Assembly: GCF_900155935.1 (NCBI RefSeq)
Contig: NZ_FTLW01000005.1
Span: forward strand, 1-64,000
Source: Solilutibacter tolerans
GTDB taxonomy: Bacteria > Pseudomonadota > Gammaproteobacteria > Xanthomonadales > Xanthomonadaceae
Direction: 5' to 3'
Length of the DNA stretch: 64,000 nucleotides
In this document: piece after piece, positions 56,911 through 64,000 of the stretch
Layout of the letters: every line of letters starts with the position of its first letter
Numbering within the stretch: position 1 is the first letter of the stretch
Position numbers and translations under genes: made by a program
The notes under the pieces: generated by a model
Databases searched by the model: none
The model's input: only the letters and a program-made list of their open reading frames with translations
Told to the model about the DNA's origin: nothing

Positions 56911-59452
56911 AAGGCGGGGTGTTGAGGAGCTGGATGAAATCATCCGGGCTTAGCGCCGGAGCGAAAAGATAACCTTGGCCTACGGGCACGCCCAAATCAA
57001 CCAGGAAACGCCGCTGTGCCTCGTTCTCCACGCCTTCCGCGACCAAGCCTAGCCCCAGGCTGCGCGCGATGCCTGATACCGCTTGGCATACCGCGACATC
57101 CGAGGTGTTGGTGGGCACGCCTTGGAGGAAAAGTTGCGAAAGTTTGAGTCCGTGGATGGGCAGGCGGCGCAGGTAGTTAAGGCCGCTATAGCCTTCGCCA
57201 AAATCATCGATGGACAGCATCACACCCAAGTCACGTAACTGGGCGAAGATTCGCAAAGTGTCCGGCTCGTCTTCAATCAACACGCGCTCGGTAAATTCGA
57301 GCTCCAGTGCGGTGCCGGGAATTCCGGCTGCTGACAAGGCCGCCTCGACGGTGCCGGCAAGATCATCGGCCAAAAATTGTCGATAAGAGACGTTCACCGC
57401 GACGCGCACCGTGTTGTGGCCTTCGTCACGCCAGCGGCGCACTTGCATGCAGGCTTCGCGCAGGGCCCAGGCACCCAAGCGGATGATTTCGCCGGTGCTT
57501 TCGGCGTGACTGATGAAGATGTCGGGCCGCATCACACCGAGTTGCGAGTTGTGCCAGCGCATCAGCGCCTCGGCGCCAACGACAAGGCCCGTGCGCAGAT
57601 CGACTTGCGGCTGGTAGAGCAGGCTGAGCTCGTTGTTGTCGAGTGCGCCGCGCATCTGGAAATCGACTTGTAGGCGATCTCGCTGGCGTCGCGCGAGATC
57701 ATCCGTATAGCTTTGCCAGCCGTTGTAGGCGCGTCGCTTGCTGTCGTACATCGCCGCGTCGGCGTTCTGGATCAGGGCGAGCGCGTCGCATCCGTCGCGC
57801 GGCGACTCAGTGATGCCGATGCTGGCGCTGACCGAAAATTCTTCTTGTTCGATGCGGAAAGGCCGCGCAATTTCGCTGAGGATGGCCTCGGCGATTTCGA
57901 TATGGATGTCGGGCTTGGTCAGTCTGCACAAGACCAGGAATTCATCGCCACCCAGACGGGCACAAAGCCCGCGATTGCCGACCGCCGCCCATAGCCGTTC
58001 GGCGACCGCGCACAGAAGACGATCACCGACGTTATGACCCAACACATCGTTGATTATTTTGAAGCGATCCAGGTCGATGTACAGCACGGCAAGCTTCGGC
58101 GATGCACCCGCGAGGTATGCCTGCAGCTCATCCAGAATGGCGTCGCGGTTGAGCAGCCCGGTCAGCGGATCGGTGCGTGCCTGCTTGCGCAATGTGTCCT
58201 CGACAAGCTTGCGTTCGCTGATGTCGGAAACGGTGCCAGTCAAGCACTGCCCGGACGGATCTTTTCGATCTAGTTCGCCCTGCACGCGAACCCAGCACTC
58301 GGCACCGGCGGATTGGATGGTACGCAGGTCGAGCGAAAACGCGCGGCCATCGTCATATGCCTTATCGATGGCGGCGGCCAAACGCAGCGCATCGGTGCCG
58401 ACGAAGCAATCGCAGAACATGTCGAGCGAATCCAGATTGCCGCTGCGTCCAAGCACACCACGGGCGCCATCGGTCAGATACACGTGCGCATTGCCCTGAT
58501 TGAATTCCCATGCACCGATGGTGGCAAGGGATTGCACGCGCTGGAACATCGCGCTGTCGCGCTTGAGCGCGGTGACATCGTTAAACAGCGAGAGCGTTTG
58601 ATCGGGCTTGCCGGACTGCGGGTGGAATTTGGGAATCACCGTGACTGACAGCCAGGCGAACTGGTCGGTGTCGGTGCGGAATACACCCAAAATCTGGCTT
58701 TCCACCATCTTTCCGGTGCTGCGTGCGACCTGGGGGGGGAGTTGCGATGGCGACAAAGGTCGTCCGTGTTCATCCACTACCAACCATCGACCGGAAGTCA
58801 GCGCGGCTTCTGATGAATCACCGGGCATCAACCCAAGGATGCGCATCGCGGCGCTATTGATGTGGACGACACGGCCTTCGCCATCCTGCACAACGATGCC
58901 GTTATCGACCGATTCGATCAGCTCGGCATAACGTCGTTCCACATCGGCGCGGCTGGACAGATCGCGAGCGACGGCGACGATGCGTTGCGCGCCCTCATAA
59001 TCAATCGAAGCCGAATGCACTTCGACCGGGAAACGCGTGCCATCGGCGCGCATGTTGGTGACTTCAATTACATAGCTTTCGCCGCGCCCCAGGGCATCCA
59101 GCACCGGGATCAAATGGCCGCGCGGAAGGTCTGGATTGATGGTCTCGATCGGCTTGCCGACCAGCATGTCGCGGTCGCGGCCAAACAAGCGCAGACCGGC
59201 GGAATTCATGTCGAGCACGGTGCCGTCCCAGTCGATGATGCTGACAGGGTCGGGCACCGCATCGAACAGGCCGCGATAGCGACGCTCGGCGGCATCGTAG
59301 GCGGCGGCGGTTTCTTGCCAGGCGGCCAAAGCCTTGGCAATTAGTTGCCGGGTTTCGGGGGGGGAATCAGGGTCTGCAGCCAACTTGCCCAGCTCGCTCT
59401 GGAGTTCCCCGTTGGGAACATGCGTTGTGGCGTGGGCTGGGCGATCCTTCAT
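56891..59452 (-). CDS. PAS-PAS-PAS-GGDEF-EAL c-di-GMP enzyme
   Basis: This 853-residue cytoplasmic sensor enzyme has three PAS-type regions (about 60-170, 175-290 and 300-415), a GGDEF domain (about 420-585) with intact RLGGDEF, and an EAL domain (about 600-845) with [23 protein letters not shown] and AEGVENEAQ. Both catalytic motifs look intact, except that the usual KIDxxF reads KLSQLF, which may lower phosphodiesterase activity. No membrane segment. Two runs of eight G (58732-58739 and 59357-59364) lie in the coding strand's complement. ATG 59452 overlaps the mvaB stop. Confidence 0.9.
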   Translation of the reverse strand: MKDRPAHATTHVPNGELQSELGKLAADPDSPPETRQLIAKALAAWQETAAAYDAAERRYRGLFDAVPDPVSIIDWDGTVLDMNSAGLRLFGRDRDMLVGKPIETINPDLPRGHLIPVLDALGRGESYVIEVTNMRADGTRFPVEVHSASIDYEGAQRIVAVARDLSSRADVERRYAELIESVDNGIVVQDGEGRVVHINSAAMRILGLMPGDSSEAALTSGRWLVVDEHGRPLSPSQLPPQVARSTGKMVESQILGVFRTDTDQFAWLSVTVIPKFHPQSGKPDQTLSLFNDVTALKRDSAMFQRVQSLATIGAWEFNQGNAHVYLTDGARGVLGRSGNLDSLDMFCDCFVGTDALRLAAAIDKAYDDGRAFSLDLRTIQSAGAECWVRVQGELDRKDPSGQCLTGTVSDISERKLVEDTLRKQARTDPLTGLLNRDAILDELQAYLAGASPKLAVLYIDLDRFKIINDVLGHNVGDRLLCAVAERLWAAVGNRGLCARLGGDEFLVLCRLTKPDIHIEIAEAILSEIARPFRIEQEEFSVSASIGITESPRDGCDALALIQNADAAMYDSKRRAYNGWQSYTDDLARRQRDRLQVDFQMRGALDNNELSLLYQPQVDLRTGLVVGAEALMRWHNSQLGVMRPDIFISHAESTGEIIRLGAWALREACMQVRRWRDEGHNTVRVAVNVSYRQFLADDLAGTVEAALSAAGIPGTALELEFTERVLIEDEPDTLRIFAQLRDLGVMLSIDDFGEGYSGLNYLRRLPIHGLKLSQLFLQGVPTNTSDVAVCQAVSGIARSLGLGLVAEGVENEAQRRFLVDLGVPVGQGYLFAPALSPDDFIQLLNTPPYAKHGT

Positions 59453-60345
59453 GGGTCGTATGCGCGTCCTGCTTTGCTACCTGTTTCGCGGCCTAGTCGC
59501 CCTGCCAACCATACGCCGGTTCCGACCAATTTTGTGAAGTCTATTCCAGTTTTTATGCCCATGCCTTGCAGCATGTAAGCCACGTCCTCGCTGGCGACGT
59601 TGCCGCTGGCGCCTTGGGCGTAGGGGCAACCGCCAGTGCCGGCGACCGCAGCATCGACCACCGACACGCCTTCCTCCAGGCAGGCCAGGATGTTGGCCAA
59701 TGCCTGCCCGTAGGTGTCGTGGAAGTGGATCGCCAGTGCATCCATCGGCACTTCGGCGGCCACCGCCTGCAACATCGCCCGCGCCTTGGCCGGCGTGCCG
59801 ACGCCGATGGTGTCACCCAACGAGATCTCATAGCAGCCCATCGCGTACAGGTCTTTAGCCACGCGCACGACATCCGACAGCGGCACCTCGCCTTGGTAGG
59901 GGCAGCCCAGCACGGTGGAAACGTAACCGCGCACCCTCACGCCATCGTCTTGCGCAGCGGTGATCACCGGCGCGAAGCGTTCCAGTGATTCGGCGATGGA
60001 AGCATTGATGTTCTTCTGGTTGAACGCCTCGGAGGCCGCGGTGAACACAGCTATTTCTTGCACGCCCACGGCGCGTGCGCGTTCATAGCCCTGCAGATTG
60101 GGCACCAACACGGGGTAGGCGATGCCCGGACGCTTGTCGATGCCGGCATAGACCTCGGCCGCGTCGGCCATCTGCGGCACCCATTTCGGGCTGACGAAGC
60201 TGGTGGCTTCGATGGTTTTCAGTCCGCAATCGGACAGTCGGTTGATCAGCTCGATCTTGTCGACGGTCGATACCATCGTCTTTTCGTTCTGCAGGCCATC
60301 GCGGGGGCTGACCTCGACGATGCGTACGGAAGAGGGAAGCGCCAT
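59449..60345 (-). CDS. mvaB: Hydroxymethylglutaryl-CoA lyase
   Basis: This 298-residue TIM-barrel enzyme splits HMG-CoA to acetoacetate and acetyl-CoA, the last step of leucine breakdown. The N-terminal [12 protein letters not shown] holds catalytic Arg/Asp, IHFHDTYGQ the metal His pair, and [14 protein letters not shown] the active Cys. It follows the carboxylase alpha gene by 1 nt. Confidence 0.95.
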   Translation of the reverse strand: MALPSSVRIVEVSPRDGLQNEKTMVSTVDKIELINRLSDCGLKTIEATSFVSPKWVPQMADAAEVYAGIDKRPGIAYPVLVPNLQGYERARAVGVQEIAVFTAASEAFNQKNINASIAESLERFAPVITAAQDDGVRVRGYVSTVLGCPYQGEVPLSDVVRVAKDLYAMGCYEISLGDTIGVGTPAKARAMLQAVAAEVPMDALAIHFHDTYGQALANILACLEEGVSVVDAAVAGTGGCPYAQGASGNVASEDVAYMLQGMGIKTGIDFTKLVGTGVWLAGRLGRETGSKAGRAYDP

Positions 60346-60346
60346 C

Positions 60347-62341
60347 TCAATGCTCCAGGGTGATCAGGGTGGCATCGGCTTCGACAAACTCGCCTTCGAC
60401 TGCCTGCACTTCGGAGACGATGCCGTCACGCGGTGCCTTCAATGCGAGTTCCATCTTCATCGCCTCCATCACCATCAGCACATCGTCGGCCTTGACCGCA
60501 TCGCCAGGTTGGGTTTTCACCAACACCACGCGGCCGGGCATCGGGGCCTTGATGCGGTCACCACTGCCGCCGCCAACAACATCATCCAGTCGATGCAGCG
60601 GTGTGCGCAGCAAGCGATGCCGGCGTTCACCATCATGCAAGCTGACGGCATCGCCATCGCTGCGTACTTGCCAACGACGCGCGCGGCCATTGATTCGGCC
60701 ACTCAGTACATCACCTTGCAGGCGAAGGCCTTCGAGATACGTCAGTGCATCGCCCTCGCGGACGATGAAATCACCATCATGCCCGTTGATCGATAGATGG
60801 GTATCGATGTCGCCGTCCATGAGGCGCAGTGGCGTGTCGCCATCGCCATCCAAACGCCAGCCATCACGCAGGTCCCATGGCGATGTTGCATTGCTCGCAC
60901 GTGCCTCGCGCATGCGCAAGACAGCGGCAGCGAGTGCTCGCAGCACGTGTGATTCCGCTTCGTCCTTAGCATCGCCAATGAATTCGTCGAGGTGGCGATC
61001 CAGATAGCCGGTGTCGATGCTGCCGCCAACGATCGCCGGATGCCGCGCCAAACGCTCGAGGAACGCGATGTTGGACTTCGGTCCTTCGATCTCGCAGGCG
61101 GCCAACGCCTCACGCAGTCGTGCCAGCGCCCGCGGACGGTCCACGCCAAACACGATGAGCTTCGCGATCATCGGATCGTAGAAGATCGTCACCGTGTCGC
61201 CTTCGACCACACCCGAGTCGATGCGCACATCCGGCATGAATTCCGGCAGGCGCAGGCGCGTCAACGTACCCGAGCCCGGCAGGAAACCGGCATCCGGGTC
61301 TTCTGCGTAGAGGCGCACTTCAATCGCGTGACCGCTGCTGTAAATGCTGTCCTGAGTGCGTGGCAATGGCTCGCCAGCGGCCACGCGCAGCTGCCATTCG
61401 ACCAAGTCCAGCCCCGTCACGAGCTCGGTCACTGGGTGCTCCACCTGCAGGCGGGTGTTGATCTCCATGAAATAGAACTGGCCGTCCTGTCCGACGATGA
61501 ATTCGACCGTGCCGGCGTTCTGGTAATCGATGGCGCGGCCCGCAGCGACGGCAGCTTCGCCCATCGCTGCGCGCAGTTCGGGCGTGAGGAAGGGCGAGGG
61601 CGATTCTTCCAGCACCTTCTGATAGCGGCGCTGCGCCGAGCATTCGCGCTCGTTCAAATGGATGACGTGGCCGAACGCATCACCAAAGATCTGGATCTCG
61701 ATGTGGCGGGGCTTTTCGATGTAGCGCTCCAGCAGCACGCGATCACGACCGAAGGCATTCGCGGCTTCGCGCTGGCAGCTTTCGAGATTCGGCGCGAACT
61801 CCTCCGACGAGCGCACGATGCGCATGCCCTTGCCACCGCCGCCATGTGCAGCTTTGATCATCAAGGGATAGCCGATGCGGTCGCCTTCGCGTTGCAGGGT
61901 GGCAAGCGTTTGGTCTTCGCCGGTGTAGCCGGGCACCACCGGTACGCCGGCTGCCTGCATCAGCTCCTTCGCCCCCGCCTTGCTGCCCATCTTGCGCATC
62001 GAGGCCGCTTTCGGGCCGATGAACGTGATGCCCGCAGCTTCCACCGCGTCGGCGAAATCCGCGTTCTCGGACAAAAAACCGTAACCGGGGTGGATCGCCT
62101 GCGCGCCACTCTTCAAAGCAACATCCAAGATCACATCACTGCGCAGATAACTGTCTTGCGGACGCGAGCCGCCGATCGGCCATGCTTCGTCGGCCAATCG
62201 CACATGCTGCGCATCGGCATCGGCCTCCGAGTACACGGCGACGGTGCGGATACCCATGCGACGGGCGGTGCGGATGACGCGGCAAGCGATTTCGCCGCGG
62301 TTGGCGATCAGGATTTTGTCGAACATGCGGGAATGATTCAC
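60347..62341 (-). CDS. Biotin carboxylase/carrier subunit, probably methylcrotonyl-CoA carboxylase alpha
   Basis: This 664-residue protein has a biotin carboxylase part (residues 1-450: [40 protein letters not shown]) and a C-terminal biotinyl domain ([11 protein letters not shown]). The carrier is joined to the carboxylase, as in acyl-CoA carboxylase alpha subunits. mvaB and an enoyl-CoA hydratase nearby point to 3-methylcrotonyl-CoA (leucine) rather than acetyl- or propionyl-CoA. GTG 62341 overlaps the upstream stop as GTGA; ATG 62326 is the alternative. No beta subunit is in the window. Confidence 0.9.
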   Translation of the reverse strand: MNHSRMFDKILIANRGEIACRVIRTARRMGIRTVAVYSEADADAQHVRLADEAWPIGGSRPQDSYLRSDVILDVALKSGAQAIHPGYGFLSENADFADAVEAAGITFIGPKAASMRKMGSKAGAKELMQAAGVPVVPGYTGEDQTLATLQREGDRIGYPLMIKAAHGGGGKGMRIVRSSEEFAPNLESCQREAANAFGRDRVLLERYIEKPRHIEIQIFGDAFGHVIHLNERECSAQRRYQKVLEESPSPFLTPELRAAMGEAAVAAGRAIDYQNAGTVEFIVGQDGQFYFMEINTRLQVEHPVTELVTGLDLVEWQLRVAAGEPLPRTQDSIYSSGHAIEVRLYAEDPDAGFLPGSGTLTRLRLPEFMPDVRIDSGVVEGDTVTIFYDPMIAKLIVFGVDRPRALARLREALAACEIEGPKSNIAFLERLARHPAIVGGSIDTGYLDRHLDEFIGDAKDEAESHVLRALAAAVLRMREARASNATSPWDLRDGWRLDGDGDTPLRLMDGDIDTHLSINGHDGDFIVREGDALTYLEGLRLQGDVLSGRINGRARRWQVRSDGDAVSLHDGERRHRLLRTPLHRLDDVVGGGSGDRIKAPMPGRVVLVKTQPGDAVKADDVLMVMEAMKMELALKAPRDGIVSEVQAVEGEFVEADATLITLEH

Positions 62342-62656
62342 AGGAAGGCGGCAATAATCAGGCTAAGGAAGGCAGTGGCGATGCCGATCACGTACAGGCG
62401 CAGGGTCTGCCGATAGAAGACCACCGGCTCGCTGCCGTCGGGTGGCATCAGCATTCGGAAGAGCACCCGCAACAGGATGGCGGCACCGGCAATGCAGCCT
62501 GCGAAGATCAGCCAGTCCGATGCGCTGGTCAGTGCGAAGGACTCGTCCGCCACCCATTGGGCCAGGAAGCCGATCAAAAAACCCAGGATCACGCCGAGCG
62601 AGGTCACCAGCGGCTGGCGATAGTCTTTGATTTCGAAGGGGGGGCGGCTCGTTCAT
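62338..62656 (-). CDS. Small membrane protein, frameshifted at a G7 run
   Basis: The intact part (62338-62607 if started at GTG 62607) encodes about 89 residues with three hydrophobic helices (TSLGVILGFLIGFL, DWLIFAGCIAGAAILL, LYVIGIATAFLSLII). Reading from ATG 62656 gives MNEPPP and then leaves frame. Removing one base from the seven C (plus-strand G at 62638-62644) would join MNEPPPFEIKDYRQPLVTS smoothly to that frame. A single-base expansion, a sequencing error or slippage decoding would explain it. It is coupled to the carboxylase gene by GTGA. No family is recognised. Confidence 0.6.
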
Positions 62657-62667
62657 TGATGCTCTCT

Positions 62668-63798
62668 TTATGCGGGCTGCTGCTGGGTAGCGCAATGGAT
62701 GCTGCCTCCACCGGCTGCAATGCCGTCCATGTCCAACTGGATGACTTTGCGATCGGGAAAGGCGCGGGCAAGGGTGGTGCGTGCTTGCTCGTCGGCGTTA
62801 CGGTCACCAAACTGCTGCATGATCACCGCGTCGTTGCAGACGTAGTAACCGATGTAACCGGCAGCGAACTCTTCGTTGTCTTCCCACTGCGGGCGCACCT
62901 TGGCCGGTGATTCCAGCGTCAATACTTGCAGTTTGCGGCCTTGGGCGTCGGTTGCACTCTGCAAGATTTCCAGATGCTTGCGAGTGACATCGTAATCATG
63001 GATGTCGGGATCCATTTCCAATCCGGCCACCACCACGCCAGGGCGCGCAAAGCGTGCATAAAAATCGGTATGACCATCGGTGATGTCGCGGCCCTTGATG
63101 CCAGGCAGCCAGATGATTTTGTCCAGGCCCAGCAGCGGCATCAACTCATCCTCGAACTCGGCCTTGCTCATGCTCGGGTTGCGATTGCGGTTGAGTGTGC
63201 AGCTCTCGGTGATGATCGCGGTGCCTTCGCCATCTACTTCGATGCAGCCGCCTTCCATCACCAGGTTCGCGCGCAGACGCTCCACCTTGGCTTGGCGGGC
63301 GATGAAGGCGGCAACCTTCGCATCCTGTGCATGCGCCTGCTTGCGACCCCAGCCGTTGAAGTTGAAATCGACGGCGGCCAAGCCATTCAATTCGTTGATG
63401 AGGAAGGTCGGGCCGGTGTCGCGAATCCACAAGTCGTCAATGGGGCAGTCGAGCAGCGTGACGTTGCGCGCATCGCCCAGCAAGCCTTTTGCGATGCTGC
63501 GTTCGCGCGGACGCACCAGCATCGACACCGGCTCGTATTGCGCGATGGTGCGCGCCAAGGTCGCCAAGTTACGTTGCACCAGTGGCAGCAAGTCATCGCC
63601 CCAGATCCGCGCACTGGCACCAAACGCCATCCACGTACGGCTGTGCCGCTCGCCTTCGTCGGGCATGAACCATTCGCTGTTGGCGGCCCTTTTCTGCCCC
63701 GACTTGTTGGCACGGGCGAGGTTGGCGCCGGCCACCAGCAAGGCGGCGCTGGCCAGGGTGCCTTTCAGGAAACCACGACGATTGATCGTTCTGCTCAT
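62668..63798 (-). CDS. aguA: Tat-exported agmatine deiminase-family protein
   Basis: This 376-residue protein starts with a twin-arginine signal (INRRGFLKG, then a hydrophobic stretch ending in ANLARA). The mature part matches the agmatine deiminase/PAD family: DLWIRDTGPTF, NFNGWG, LVMEGGCIEVDGEG, the ITDGHTDFYARF region, and AAGGGSIHCATQQQP with the catalytic Cys. It would convert agmatine to N-carbamoylputrescine in the periplasm. Export is unusual, since AguA is normally cytoplasmic. It lies between an enoyl-CoA hydratase and the carboxylase gene on one strand. Confidence 0.88.
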   Translation of the reverse strand: MSRTINRRGFLKGTLASAALLVAGANLARANKSGQKRAANSEWFMPDEGERHSRTWMAFGASARIWGDDLLPLVQRNLATLARTIAQYEPVSMLVRPRERSIAKGLLGDARNVTLLDCPIDDLWIRDTGPTFLINELNGLAAVDFNFNGWGRKQAHAQDAKVAAFIARQAKVERLRANLVMEGGCIEVDGEGTAIITESCTLNRNRNPSMSKAEFEDELMPLLGLDKIIWLPGIKGRDITDGHTDFYARFARPGVVVAGLEMDPDIHDYDVTRKHLEILQSATDAQGRKLQVLTLESPAKVRPQWEDNEEFAAGYIGYYVCNDAVIMQQFGDRNADEQARTTLARAFPDRKVIQLDMDGIAAGGGSIHCATQQQPA

Positions 63799-63838
63799 GG
63801 AAAATGAGTGATTCCGCTGCGAAAAAGTGATGGGGCCA

Positions 63839-64000
63839 CTACTCGTTGATCCAGCTCGGCTTGCGCTTGTCGAGGAAAGCGGTCAGGCCTTCCTGTCCTT
63901 CGGGTGAGACTCGCAGGTGCGCGATCAAGGCGGCGTTGTCGGCATCGTGGCGGTCGGCGTCGCCATGTGCCGCGACATCGCGCACCAGGGTTTTTGCGCT
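63839..64000 (-). CDS. Enoyl-CoA hydratase, C-terminal part (cut by window edge)
   Basis: Only the last 53 codons are present. They end SPEGQEGLTAFLDKRKPSWINE, the classical C-terminus of crotonase-family enzymes. The stop is TAG at 63839-63841. In view of the carboxylase and mvaB downstream it could be the methylglutaconyl-CoA hydratase of leucine degradation, though the specificity residues are outside the window. Confidence 0.85.
   Translation of the reverse strand, partial: SAKTLVRDVAAHGDADRHDADNAALIAHLRVSPEGQEGLTAFLDKRKPSWINE

Noticed and set aside
60992-62416. 474-codon plus-strand frame
   Set aside because: Antisense to the biotin carboxylase gene; no domain signature.

Overview
The window is chromosomal DNA of a high-GC gammaproteobacterium of the Xanthomonadales (Lysobacteraceae/Xanthomonadaceae). 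Several features point there together. Arginine is made through N-acetylcitrulline, with argF' and argE' instead of the usual argF and argE. ArgB is fused to an acetyltransferase (NAGS) domain. A small TrpR-family gene precedes the his operon. There is a FimX-type c-di-GMP effector, and a DksA with a long Ala/Lys-rich N-terminal arm. Most of the window is housekeeping DNA with tightly packed, ATGA-overlapping genes. No rRNA, phage, insertion sequence or CRISPR array was seen. One tRNA gene, tRNA-Pro(CGG), is present.

Layout. 1-3.3 kb: a polyhydroxyalkanoate block (two acetoacetyl-CoA reductases, the PhaR regulator, a small membrane protein) and gluQRS. 3.4-8.2 kb: htpX, fimX, then epmB divergent from efp. 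8.3-13.2 kb: a TMEM175-type channel, mtaD-ubiG-gph plus a phytoene-synthase-like gene, and folE2. 13.2-16.3 kb: a small accessory island, described below. 16.3-24.4 kb: an M23 peptidase, pyrC, yidD, dksA, a Fe-S protein, an MFS transporter, sufE, cysS and a small secreted protein. 24.5-31.6 kb: argF'-argG-argE'-argBA-argC-argH. 31.6-34.2 kb: a glycosyltransferase/outer-membrane-protein pair and tRNA-Pro. 34.3-45.1 kb: hisS and a long histidine-ammonia-lyase-like gene, then hisR and hisGDCBHAFI. 45.2-50.4 kb: a phosphoesterase, mtnBDC (methionine salvage) and an amino-acid permease. 50.5-56.4 kb: a Nudix protein, serA divergent from a D-2-hydroxyglutarate-dehydrogenase-like gene, and an operon with the second EF-P paralogue (EfpL). 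56.4-64 kb: a PAS-GGDEF-EAL protein joined to a leucine/isovalerate degradation block (mvaB, biotin-dependent carboxylase alpha subunit, enoyl-CoA hydratase) that also holds a Tat-exported agmatine deiminase-like gene.

The best candidate for an undescribed system is the island at 13.7-16.3 kb. A well-positioned Shine-Dalgarno sequence starts a 49-residue peptide ending in a Cys-rich tail (CEICRCTW). A perfect-looking 15-bp hairpin with a TTCG loop follows. Next come an unrecognised protein, an LpxL/HtrB-like (LPLAT) protein whose catalytic motif looks degenerate, and a TonB-like anchored protein. The layout (short precursor, intercistronic hairpin, translationally coupled enzyme genes) resembles operons for ribosomally made, modified peptides. 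That reading is inference. Other points of interest are a candidate arginine attenuator before argF', a 24-bp palindrome before hisR, an apparent ATA start codon on a CDGSH protein, a G7-tract frameshift in a small membrane-protein gene, and a lyase gene with an inserted segment between hisS and the his operon.
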